In this document: positions 9,129-17,914 of the stretch, piece by piece
Layout of the letters: each line of letters starts with the position of its first letter
Numbering within the stretch: position 1 is the first letter of the stretch
Source of the DNA: Paraktedonobacter sp035294465
GTDB taxonomy: Bacteria; Chloroflexota; Ktedonobacteria; Ktedonobacterales; Ktedonobacteraceae
Direction: 5' to 3'
Length of the DNA stretch: 64,000 nt
Assembly (NCBI GenBank): GCA_035294465.1
Contig: DATGKW010000054.1
Coordinates: 50,982 to 114,981 of the forward strand
Notes under the pieces: generated by a model
Told to the model about the DNA's origin: nothing
Databases searched by the model: none
The model's input: only the letters and a program-made list of their open reading frames with translations
Translations under genes and position numbers: made by a program

Positions 9129-10859
9129 ATGGCATTCACGCGGCGGCGTGCTCTTCAAATAGGAGCTTCATCAGCCCTTAGCTTGCTTCTCCCTCCATTA
9201 TCCCTCTTTCCTTCATCCCAGGCGAACGCAGAAGAGCCTGGAGAAACTCCTGTTTCTCTGGAAATCTCAGGGATGGACTCGACCATATCCAACGCTTTCT
9301 TTACGGTTAAGTTCAACAGTTCTGGAACCGGCTATTCGCTTGTCTGGCAGGGCCAGGAATGGATTGGACCGGCCAAAGGCTTCTATAGCTCGGTAAACGG
9401 AAGTCTGGATTTCGCCCCCACACAGCTCGTTGTGACGACGAATACGCCGCACATGGTGGATATTGCCTATATCAGCGATTGGGGCGAGCTGCATTATGTC
9501 GTGTTCAGCAATCTCAGCGGCATGTACTCGTATTTTGTGGCAACCGGTATTGGCACGGTGGGAGAATACCGCACCCTCTATCGTTTCAATGGGAATCTCA
9601 TCAACATCGGCTACAATGGCGTTGAACGCGCCATCGCTTTCCCTTCGCTGGCCGAGATCGAAGCCTCGACCGTGTTACAGGACTCGACCTATTTATTGCC
9701 CGATGGGACGGTCTACACCAAGTATGACGCCTCTACCTACTGCTATTTGCAGGATAGGCTACACGGCGTCTATAACAGCGAGTTCGGGGCCTGGATGATC
9801 TCACCCAGCCACGAATATGTCAACGGGGGACCGATGAAGCAGGAGCTGACAGTGCATATGGATGCCTCTAGTGGAGACGCTGTGTTGCTCAATATGCTCG
9901 CAGCCAGCCACTTCGGCACGCCCTCGGTAACGATCCCCAGCGGCAAGATCTATGGCCCCTGGCTAGTCTACCTCAACAATGGCAGCATTGATGATGCGTT
10001 GAGACAGGCTGCCAGAGAAGAGTCCCGATGGCCGTATCGCTGGTTGTCCAATCCTCATTATCCCCTGGAACGCTCAGTCGTGACCGGCAGGCTGCGTCTC
10101 GCCGATGGCCGGCCGGCGGCGGGCGCGATGATCATCCTGGCTCAGCCAGGAGGCGATGTCTACGCGCAAGGCTCGGATTATATCTTCTTTGCGCAGGCTG
10201 ACTTTTCCGGATCTTTTTTCATTCCCCACGTGCGCCCGGAAACGTATAGCCTGTACGCGTTCGCAAACGGCGGGCTAATCGGCGATGTGACCGATCAGTT
10301 TGAGCAGGATGGCATTACGGTGAGCGGACCGTGGGTCGATCTGGGTCAGCTCACCTGGTCGCCTCCCCAATACAAACATTTCCTGTGGCAGATTGGCCAT
10401 GCAGACCGCAAGGCCGATGAATTCCGTCTGGGAAATGTGCCACGTCAGTATGGCCTGTGGAACCAGGTGCCAGCCAATCTGATATATACTATTGGCCAGA
10501 GCACTCACGAAAACGACTGGTACTACGCACAGACCCAGGTGGGCACCTGGACAATTAACTTCAACCTTGAGAGAACATATAGCGGCACTGCTCACCTGAC
10601 GATAGCTCTGGCCGGCATGAGCCGGACGGCAGCCGTTACGGTAGCAGTCAACGGGAGCGCAGTGGGAGCATATCCAGCCTTTACGAATGATATGGCCATT
10701 TATCGCAGCGCCAATCAGAGCGGCTATTACCACTTGATTCCTTTCACGTTCCCGGCTACCCTGTTGCAAACAGGCGCGAACTCCGTTACGCTCCAGGCCA
10801 CAGAGGTGAGCAGCGGCGGTGGCGCAATGTATGATACGATCAAGCTGGAGGTCGACTGA
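9129..10859 (+). CDS. PL4 rhamnogalacturonan lyase, exported
   Basis: 576 residues from the ATG at 9129, which has AAGGAGG 8 nt in front; an upstream in-frame ATG lacks this. A twin-arginine-like leader (TRRRALQIGASSALSLL) implies export. The protein has the family 4 polysaccharide lyase layout: an N-terminal beta-sandwich catalytic domain to about residue 330, a fibronectin-III-like middle domain (VTGRLRLADGRPAAGAMIIL) to about 410, and a C-terminal jelly-roll carbohydrate-binding domain (FLWQIGHADRKADEFRLG ... NDWYYAQ). The family cleaves rhamnose-alpha-1,4-galacturonate links in the rhamnogalacturonan I backbone by beta-elimination. It is controlled by the same operator as the importer and the GH106-like gene. 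Confidence 0.88.
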   Translation: MAFTRRRALQIGASSALSLLLPPLSLFPSSQANAEEPGETPVSLEISGMDSTISNAFFTVKFNSSGTGYSLVWQGQEWIGPAKGFYSSVNGSLDFAPTQLVVTTNTPHMVDIAYISDWGELHYVVFSNLSGMYSYFVATGIGTVGEYRTLYRFNGNLINIGYNGVERAIAFPSLAEIEASTVLQDSTYLLPDGTVYTKYDASTYCYLQDRLHGVYNSEFGAWMISPSHEYVNGGPMKQELTVHMDASSGDAVLLNMLAASHFGTPSVTIPSGKIYGPWLVYLNNGSIDDALRQAAREESRWPYRWLSNPHYPLERSVVTGRLRLADGRPAAGAMIILAQPGGDVYAQGSDYIFFAQADFSGSFFIPHVRPETYSLYAFANGGLIGDVTDQFEQDGITVSGPWVDLGQLTWSPPQYKHFLWQIGHADRKADEFRLGNVPRQYGLWNQVPANLIYTIGQSTHENDWYYAQTQVGTWTINFNLERTYSGTAHLTIALAGMSRTAAVTVAVNGSAVGAYPAFTNDMAIYRSANQSGYYHLIPFTFPATLLQTGANSVTLQATEVSSGGGAMYDTIKLEVD

Positions 10860-10870
10860 TCAGGATGGGA

Positions 10871-10901
10871 TGTAGCCACGCGTGCAAGGAGCGTGGCTAC
10901 A
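10871..10901. terminator. Hairpin between convergent PL4 and GH106-like genes
   Basis: Perfect 11-bp stem TGTAGCCACGC / GCGTGGCTACA with a 9-nt loop, lying 12 nt after the lyase stop and including the stop codon of the minus-strand gene. There is no clear T tract. It probably acts as a shared transcript end. Confidence 0.6.
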
Positions 10902-13900
10902 CCTCACGCAAGAGAGCAGAATTCACAGAAACCATCTGATGAGTATGTGCATCAAAATACATCCCTTCGAGCATACCGCTCAGGGTAGTGGTGAGACGAA
11001 TCTCAATAGTGTTGCTTCCTCTGCGCAGCAGAGACGTTTCCCCTTCCCAGCGATAGGGCGACCAGCAGCAAACGCCTAGAGAGTGCGTGTTCACCAGGAC
11101 TTCGACACACTCATCAATATGCCGATCCCATCCACGCAGATCCAGGATAAATCGTTGCTCGCGTGGCAGCGCGTTAAGAGTGATATCGCGGGTAAAGCAC
11201 AGCGTTCCCGCGAAATAGGGATACCCCGCACGCACACCGCTCTTGATCTCGCCGATTTCTGGCGGCTCGCCAATCACTGGTATGCCTGCGTCGTTGAAGG
11301 TAACTCCGAAAGGGCCGCTCAGATAGAGTGGATCACGCAGGCCATCTTCATCGCGCCGGGCTTCAACGTGGATAACCAGATGATTCAGGCCTGGTCTGAG
11401 CAGGAGCTGTACCTCGCTCCCTCTTTGCCGAAAGCCAGGACGGGAGAGCGCAACAAAATCGTGGGCGGTGATTTGCCGGCCATTCAGATAGAAGGTGTGA
11501 TTACCGCCAATTGCGTCCTCATCCATGATGAGCTTACATGTCGGTGGTAGTTGCTTGACGAGAAAGCTGGCTTGATACCAGCAACGAAGCGGATAAGCCG
11601 GCGAGACGCGCACAGGTGTCCCAAAAGATTGTTCGTATTGCACAGGCAGCGTTTGCCTGGCGGCAAGATCGGCGCACTGGTTGATCACCGGCCTGGCTTC
11701 TACGAGCGGCCATGCCAGCCCTGCCTCTCCCACGTGCCAATCAGATGCCCTCTCCACAGATTGCCGGGTAAGCATGAAGTGAAATGCGCTCAGGCGTAGC
11801 AGGTTGTCCTGCTGCGCGGTCAGCTTCCATGGTTGGCGAATATCGACGAAAAGGGGCCATAGCTCTTGCGCGTTCGTTGCGCCGGGAGCAGCTTTTGCCC
11901 CTCGTATCCTTCTTCCAGCGTGAGCAGCTCTCATGTCGGGGTGTCCTTGCTGCATGGCTGGTTCCTCTTCTTGCAAGGCGTAACTAAGAAGATAAGATTC
12001 ATACGGGGCAAAAGAGAGGGTGACGCTCCAGCCGCGGGGAGTTCGCTCAACGGGCAGGGCGTTTTGCCGCCCCGAGGCGAGATCCAGGCGCTCGACGATC
12101 TGTCCGGTCGGCCGGCGCGTCAGGTGCAGGCGCAGCACTTTCTCTGTGTCTTCCTGATGAGTAATGAAGAGGAGGTACGCGCCGTCGGGGAGTCTTCTCT
12201 GCCGCACGAGAAACGACCTGCGATCACCCACAACCGGCTCCAGCGTGAAGAGTGGGGATAGGCACTGCCGCAGCAAAGCAAGCAGATATTCAATCACACG
12301 TGTTTGAGGCAAGCTGCCCATACTGGGCAGGAAATAGGCCAGAGTATGGCCTTTCGTCCAGGGTGCTTCCTCCCTCCTTTGCTGCGTTTCGGCCTTGCTC
12401 TCCTGCTCCCCGTGAAAACCGCGCCAATACTGCCGTCGTGGCGAGGTGGCCAGGCCGAACCATTGCAGCACTTCCGCCTCGATATCCTGCCCTGGCTCAA
12501 TACATTCGTAGGGGAGTAATCCTACACTGATCACTTTGCCGCCAGCTCGCAGAAACTCCTTCAACCGTGCCCAAGCTGCCGCTTCGAGGTTGGTGAGCGG
12601 TGGCAAAATAAGCGCCTCATAGCTGGCTTGTCCGATGACAAGATGACCATCTTTGATGACTGCCCGCGCCAGTATCTCCGGGTCCAGGTGGTCATAATCG
12701 ATTTGCTGAAGTAATAACTGCTTGCATAGATACATCCAGTCCTGTTTCAGACGCTCTAAGGCTCGCTCTTCTGCGGGATCATTTCCACAATAGCTAAAGC
12801 TGGAAAAAGGATTGCCCATATGAGTCCAGAAACTGGTAACAGGATGGACAACGGCGAGCGAGACGCATGCCCGTCCCTGGCTCATAGCGTAGCTAAGCCG
12901 TCCTGCGTAATCAGCAAGCTGTCTGAAATGCGGCCAGTAAGGATTCTGCACGAACTGTGAAGGAGGCGCGTCATGTTTGCGCAGGCCATTGATGGAGAAA
13001 AAGAAGGCGTGGAAGACAAAGAAATTGATGCCCAGAGCAGCAAGCCGATCCAGCATCCATTTCGCGTCCTGCAAAGTCATAGACCAGCCGACGCTATGAA
13101 AGCATTCGATCATGGCACGCTCGGCCCCCAACTGGTTCGCCAGGGAACTGGCAATTTTAGGGTCGGCCCGCAGATTGGCAGCATTCTGGTCGATGATCCA
13201 ATCCAGCGAGCGCCCTCTTTTTTCGTGAGCACTATCGCCGCCTGGTATATGGCTGTGAAGCAGTGTCGTCATCCGCATGGAGGGTACTTCGGTGGTATAT
13301 TGCAGCCAGCGTTGCTCACACCAGTTGCTCACTTGCTGATGATAGCTCTCTCTCAGCAATAGATGAAGGCTTTGAAAGAAACGATATCTGGCTTGCATCT
13401 GTTTCTCATCCGACGGGTAAAAGACCGCTGGCAGATTTTCAAGCAGTTCGTCTCCATACAGGGTGCGCACAAAGTCGGGCAGACGCGCCGACCAGGGAAT
13501 GCGACCGAGCAGGCCAACTTCATCGGTGAAAAAGCCTTTGATCTCTCGCCCGAACTGTTCATGAAAGCGATCGGCATAGCGCTCATATGTGGTTTCAAGA
13601 AAGGTCTGGACAGCCTCCTTGTGGCAGGGGTCCACGTAGGTTCCGAAGTACTTAAACTGCTCGATCTCACTTTCAAGAAAGATGATGAGCCGCCAGTGAC
13701 CAGGCGGTACACTCCATAACAGTTGCTTTTGCGGCGAAGCTGTAAAGAAGCGTTTCCTGGTGTATACCGTCAGTCCAGTAGACTGAAAAATAGATGAAGC
13801 CGGGACGCTCCCGATATGCGAAATCAGGTCGAGCGCGCGTGGCCAGAGCAATGCTCCCGTTGTTTCGTCCACAGGGACAGCCCTAGCGAGAAGGACTTTT

Positions 13901-14292
13901 GCCCAGGGAAGTTTGTGAGAGAACGTTTGCGGTCCGGCGATGCTGAGAGAATGATGCAGCAACTGGCGATGCCTGGCCTCGGGATGCAGGAGTGTTACCT
14001 CACCGCCACTCATACCGCTAGGATAGGGATATTCATCATAAAGCCAGGTATGCAGCCCATACTGATGGGCGGCTTCGATAGCTCCGGCAACGAGTTGAAA
14101 CCATTGCTCAGATAAATACGGGACCTCTAAGCCCTGACGCGCGCAGATAAAAAAACCGCCGCAACCTTTCTCCGCCATCTGCTGAATCTGCGAGGCAATC
14201 TCTTCCGGGTTCATGCTGTCATTCCAGAACCAGAAGGGCGCCGGGCGGTATGCCATAGGAGGATCGCGAAAGCATTGCTGAAAAGGTATCAT
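10897..14292 (-). CDS. GH106-like glycoside hydrolase, putative alpha-L-rhamnosidase
   Basis: 1131 residues from the ATG at 14292, with GAGGGAAG in front. A longer frame to 14388 would run through the operator and promoter and is rejected. The N-terminal part matches the GH106 type barrel: RPAPFWFWND, GCGGFFICARQG, LHTWLYDEYPYPSGMSGGEV, and later FFTDEVG. The C-terminal 350 residues contain jelly-roll modules with a GH2-like sugar-binding pattern (WSPYRWEGE ... LRRGSNTIEIRL). No signal peptide is visible, so it probably works in the cytoplasm on imported oligosaccharides, removing terminal rhamnose. The exact specificity is not proven; many relatives are called only glycosyl hydrolase. Confidence 0.8.
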   Translation of the reverse strand: MIPFQQCFRDPPMAYRPAPFWFWNDSMNPEEIASQIQQMAEKGCGGFFICARQGLEVPYLSEQWFQLVAGAIEAAHQYGLHTWLYDEYPYPSGMSGGEVTLLHPEARHRQLLHHSLSIAGPQTFSHKLPWAKVLLARAVPVDETTGALLWPRALDLISHIGSVPASSIFQSTGLTVYTRKRFFTASPQKQLLWSVPPGHWRLIIFLESEIEQFKYFGTYVDPCHKEAVQTFLETTYERYADRFHEQFGREIKGFFTDEVGLLGRIPWSARLPDFVRTLYGDELLENLPAVFYPSDEKQMQARYRFFQSLHLLLRESYHQQVSNWCEQRWLQYTTEVPSMRMTTLLHSHIPGGDSAHEKRGRSLDWIIDQNAANLRADPKIASSLANQLGAERAMIECFHSVGWSMTLQDAKWMLDRLAALGINFFVFHAFFFSINGLRKHDAPPSQFVQNPYWPHFRQLADYAGRLSYAMSQGRACVSLAVVHPVTSFWTHMGNPFSSFSYCGNDPAEERALERLKQDWMYLCKQLLLQQIDYDHLDPEILARAVIKDGHLVIGQASYEALILPPLTNLEAAAWARLKEFLRAGGKVISVGLLPYECIEPGQDIEAEVLQWFGLATSPRRQYWRGFHGEQESKAETQQRREEAPWTKGHTLAYFLPSMGSLPQTRVIEYLLALLRQCLSPLFTLEPVVGDRRSFLVRQRRLPDGAYLLFITHQEDTEKVLRLHLTRRPTGQIVERLDLASGRQNALPVERTPRGWSVTLSFAPYESYLLSYALQEEEPAMQQGHPDMRAAHAGRRIRGAKAAPGATNAQELWPLFVDIRQPWKLTAQQDNLLRLSAFHFMLTRQSVERASDWHVGEAGLAWPLVEARPVINQCADLAARQTLPVQYEQSFGTPVRVSPAYPLRCWYQASFLVKQLPPTCKLIMDEDAIGGNHTFYLNGRQITAHDFVALSRPGFRQRGSEVQLLLRPGLNHLVIHVEARRDEDGLRDPLYLSGPFGVTFNDAGIPVIGEPPEIGEIKSGVRAGYPYFAGTLCFTRDITLNALPREQRFILDLRGWDRHIDECVEVLVNTHSLGVCCWSPYRWEGETSLLRRGSNTIEIRLTTTLSGMLEGMYFDAHTHQMVSVNSALLREV

Positions 14293-14334
14293 TTTTTCTT
14301 CCCTCTTTTCCTGAGAGGAGACGGAATGTTCTAG

Positions 14335-14388
14335 TTGAAACGTTTCAATACATAAGCAAGCATAAGGAATGAATGGGTGGATTGTCAA
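14335..14388 (-). promoter_or_regulatory. Promoter and LacI-type operator of the GH106-like gene
   Basis: Read on the minus strand: -35 TTGACA (14383-14388), 18-nt spacer, -10 TATGCT (14359-14364), then TTGAAACGTTTCAA (14335-14348). The operator is identical to those at 8692 and 8947, and the spacing to the -10 box is close to theirs. This ties the gene to the same regulon. Confidence 0.8.
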
Positions 14389-14617
14389 GGGGAAAAGAGG
14401 TCGTTGCAGGGCTTTTTCAACGCCCCGAACGGTCTTCCTTTGCGCCTGACCACGAGAATCGTTCCCTTTCCTGCTTGGTTTTTAAAAGCGGAAAGATGGG
14501 ACGAGGCAAAAGCCCTGCTTCTTTACGACTCTACCTTTACAGACAAAGATTTTGAAGGTAGAATTCTAGAAATATAACCCTATAACTGACTGTAAAATTT
14601 TGTGAAGGAAGTTAAAC

Positions 14618-17600
14618 ATGGAGGTAGAATCACGGACCCCGGGAGAAGCCGCTATCAGGTTTCTCGGTGGCCCACTGGCAGGGCAGACTATTTCCCTCAG
14701 CCTCTCTTCCACGACCATTGGCCGCGATAGGCAAAACGACATTGTCCTACGTGATCAAAGGATTTCCCGACAGCACGCTCGTATTCGCCAGCAGGACGGA
14801 GTATGGACGATTGAAAATCTTTCGCAAATCAACTCCATTGCGATTGATCAGCAGCAAGCAGCGCGAGCTACACTCCAGCATAATAGCGTGGTTGATCTCG
14901 GAGGCGAGATCAGTTTTGTCTTTCTTATCCGGCAACCGTCTCCAGATATTTCGCAGCTGCCTACCGTGACAAGGACACCGAATCCGCCAGACCTATCAGT
15001 ATCTCCCTCGGCCTCTCCAGGCATGCCGCTCTTCTCTCTTCTCTCGCCCTCTGATACAATCATTGCCCCAGAGGTTCTGATACGAGGTGGCAAGCCGTCG
15101 CTAACGGTAAGCAGCAATATCCACAGTAGAGTGCAAACGTATCTTCTAGAAAAAGAGAGATATAATCTTGGGCGTGACTCCCAGAATGACATTGTTATCT
15201 CTGAGCCGACCGTTTCCGCGTGGCACGCGCAGATTGTGCGCGAGGGAGAAACGCTCTTCTTCGTGCATCCCCATCCTACGCGGGGACGCACAAAGAATGG
15301 TCTGTGGTATCGAGGACAGCTTATTGCGGGCGATCAGGTCTTTCGCAAGCCTCTGGAGCGCGGCGATATCTTTCGTATTGGCGATGAACATGGAACGTTC
15401 ATCACGCTCACCTACGACGATGGCTCAGGTATGCCCCAGGAAGCACTGCCCGCCATGCAACCCATTCCCTTAACAGAACAAAAGCTGACGATTGGGCGCG
15501 TTCCTGGCAATACCGTCGTGCTGAACCATCCTCAAGTCTCGGCCCATCATGCGGTACTGGAGAAAGTAGCTGGCGGCTATCGCATCACTGATACCAACAG
15601 CACCAACCACGTTTATGTGAATGGCGAGATTATTACCAACCAGTTGCTGCACACCGGCGACGAAATTCGCATTGGCCCTTATCGGCTTACCTACACTGGA
15701 ACCGAGTTGAGGCAATATGATGAGAGCGCCCATATTCGCATCGACGCGCTGCACCTGAAAAAATTCGGCAATAATCACCTGATTCTGCTCAATGATATCT
15801 CGCTGGTCATCCCGCCGCGCAAATTCGTCGCGCTTGTGGGAGGGTCGGGAGCTGGAAAAACGACATTATTGGATGCTCTGAACGGCTTCCGGCCTGCGCA
15901 GGAGGGTATCGTCCTCTATAATGGCGAGGACTATTATCGTAATCTGGCAGCCTTCAATACCCAGCTTGGCTATGTCCCACAGGATGATATCGTTCATCGC
16001 GAGCTCACAGTCGAGCGCGCACTCTACTATGCTGCGCGCCTGCGCCTGCCTGCTGATTTTACGCGCGAGCAGATTCGCTGGCGTATCGATGAGGTGCTCG
16101 AAGACGTGGAGATGAGCGACCGGCGTAACCTGCTGGTCAGCAAGCTCTCTGGAGGACAGCGCAAACGTGTCTCAATCGCACTCGAATTGCTGGCCAATCC
16201 CAGCGTTTTCTTTCTGGATGAACCTACTTCCGGTCTGGATCCCGGCCTGGACCGCAAAATGATGCTGCTTTTGCGCAGGCTGGCCGATAAGGGGCATACC
16301 ATTATTCTGGTGACGCATGCTACGAACAACATCAATTCCTGCGATTATGTCTGCTTCCTGGCCCCAGGCGGGCGACTGGCCTATTTTGGCCCGCCAAATG
16401 CCGCGAAAGCGTACTTTGAAAAGACCGACTTTGCCGAAATTTACAGTATGCTTGAGACGACGAAAGAGCAGCCAGACGTTCCAGAGCAAGCAGAAACGCG
16501 TTTTCTCGCTTCGCCCGACTTTCAGCAGTATGTCGCCGAACCTTTGCGCGAAGGACAGCATCGTCTGGAAGGCGCGAGACAGTCCGGCGAGGTGCGCAAG
16601 CAGAAACATACCAGGCACGGACGCGGCTGGTCACAATTCTCCTTGCTCTCGATCCGTTATCTGGAGCTCTTAAAGAATGATATGGGCAATTTGCTGATCC
16701 TGCTCTTGCAAGCGCCTGTCATTGCTGTGATGCTGGTGCTCATGGTCCGTTTCGAGATAGGAGCAGGGGTCTTTAATGCCAATCAACTTGCGCAGTGTCG
16801 CACGCAAATTCTGAGCTCTTCCGGCCCGCTGGCTCTCCCCCAGGCACAGCAGACCGATACGATCGATTGCCAGCAGGTGTTTACCTTTCTGACAACTACT
16901 GCCAATGGCCAGGCATATGCCCGGAGCCACGGCGGACCAGAGCAAGCCTTACAGAATTTTCTTATTCCAGGACCGGGGACCGATGCCCAGAAAGTGCTCT
17001 TTATTATGGCCTTTGCTACGGTGCTGTTCGGCTGCATCAACGGCGCTCGCGAAATTGTCAAGGAGGCTCCGATCTACCGGCGTGAGCGTGGCGTCAACCT
17101 CGGCATTCTTCCATATATGTTCTCAAAGATCGTTGTACTGGGCGTCCTCTGCCTGTTCCAGAGCCTGGTCCTTACCACTGTCGTCGAGATTGGCGAACCG
17201 CTACGCCAGGGTGTTTTTCTGCCGCCTTTCCTGGAAACCTATATCACTCTTAGCCTGACTGCACTCGCTGGCCTGATGATCGGCCTGGCTATCTCGGCAA
17301 TCGCTCCGAACAACGACCGGGCCATTAGCCTTGTGCCAATTATTCTGCTCCCGCAGGTCATCTTTTCCGGGGCAATTATTCCGCTCAAGGATTGGCTGAC
17401 GCAGATTCTGGCCACCGTCTTCCCCACGCGCTGGGCGATGGCGGCGCTTGGCACTTCTATCGGGCTACATGCTGACCAGATCGGCGGCGACAGGCTCTTT
17501 GGAAGCGACCCCACCTATCACAGCACTCTTTTCTCTATCTATAGCCAGGCCGACGCCATTCACCGCCTTGCGCTCGGTTGGACCGCTCTGGCTGCAATTA

Positions 17601-17659
17601 CTATCGCACTGATGATCGTAGTCGGCATTTTCCTGAAGCGGAAAGATAATCGGTTATAA
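14618..17659 (+). CDS. Triple FHA domain ABC-2 transporter, ATPase and permease fused
   Basis: 1013 residues. Three forkhead-associated domains come first: about 15-100 (TIGRDRQNDIVL, SRQHA), 170-265 (LGRDSQNDIVI, SAWHA) and 285-360 (IGRVPGNTVVL, SAHHA). FHA domains bind phosphothreonine peptides. An ABC ATPase follows: Walker A GGSGAGKTT at 408-416, signature LSGGQRKRVS from 510, Walker B FFLDEP at 531-536. The last 360 residues are an ABC-2 type membrane domain with about six helices and a large extracellular loop after the first. The order matches the ABCG-like half-transporter layout. Control by a Ser/Thr kinase is inferred from the FHA domains; no kinase gene is in the window. Start ATG has GAAGGAAG upstream. 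Substrate unknown. Confidence 0.92.
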   Translation: MEVESRTPGEAAIRFLGGPLAGQTISLSLSSTTIGRDRQNDIVLRDQRISRQHARIRQQDGVWTIENLSQINSIAIDQQQAARATLQHNSVVDLGGEISFVFLIRQPSPDISQLPTVTRTPNPPDLSVSPSASPGMPLFSLLSPSDTIIAPEVLIRGGKPSLTVSSNIHSRVQTYLLEKERYNLGRDSQNDIVISEPTVSAWHAQIVREGETLFFVHPHPTRGRTKNGLWYRGQLIAGDQVFRKPLERGDIFRIGDEHGTFITLTYDDGSGMPQEALPAMQPIPLTEQKLTIGRVPGNTVVLNHPQVSAHHAVLEKVAGGYRITDTNSTNHVYVNGEIITNQLLHTGDEIRIGPYRLTYTGTELRQYDESAHIRIDALHLKKFGNNHLILLNDISLVIPPRKFVALVGGSGAGKTTLLDALNGFRPAQEGIVLYNGEDYYRNLAAFNTQLGYVPQDDIVHRELTVERALYYAARLRLPADFTREQIRWRIDEVLEDVEMSDRRNLLVSKLSGGQRKRVSIALELLANPSVFFLDEPTSGLDPGLDRKMMLLLRRLADKGHTIILVTHATNNINSCDYVCFLAPGGRLAYFGPPNAAKAYFEKTDFAEIYSMLETTKEQPDVPEQAETRFLASPDFQQYVAEPLREGQHRLEGARQSGEVRKQKHTRHGRGWSQFSLLSIRYLELLKNDMGNLLILLLQAPVIAVMLVLMVRFEIGAGVFNANQLAQCRTQILSSSGPLALPQAQQTDTIDCQQVFTFLTTTANGQAYARSHGGPEQALQNFLIPGPGTDAQKVLFIMAFATVLFGCINGAREIVKEAPIYRRERGVNLGILPYMFSKIVVLGVLCLFQSLVLTTVVEIGEPLRQGVFLPPFLETYITLSLTALAGLMIGLAISAIAPNNDRAISLVPIILLPQVIFSGAIIPLKDWLTQILATVFPTRWAMAALGTSIGLHADQIGGDRLFGSDPTYHSTLFSIYSQADAIHRLALGWTALAAITIALMIVVGIFLKRKDNRL

Positions 17660-17722
17660 GGATCACTGCCCGGCCTGTGACCAGAAAAAGCGCTTAATCG
17701 TATCCTAAATAAAGGGGTTTCG

Positions 17723-17779
17723 ATGAAAAGGCACTTGCTTTTTCGTCTTGCCAGTATGATTTCTTTCTCATTTGATTAG
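17723..17779 (+). other. Possible 18-residue leader ORF upstream of the PBP gene
   Basis: An ATG 5 nt behind GGGG opens an 18-codon frame rich in Leu, Phe and Ser that ends 136 nt before the PBP start. It could be a leader peptide, but the match is weak. The rest of 17660-17914 shows no gene. Confidence 0.2.
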
Positions 17780-17914
17780 AAGGAGGTACTGGCGCTTCGC
17801 ATTCCTTCTCGGACACGCGCCTATCCTCCAGGCTACTTTTCAATTCTTTTACGCAGATAGAGACATAAACGCTGATAGATTCATCCTATGTATATTTCTA
17901 GGGGGGAGACCTAT

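Noticed and set aside
14293..14388. 32-residue N-terminal extension of the GH106-like protein
   Set aside because: It would overlap the operator, -10 and -35 boxes; a good start lies at 14292.
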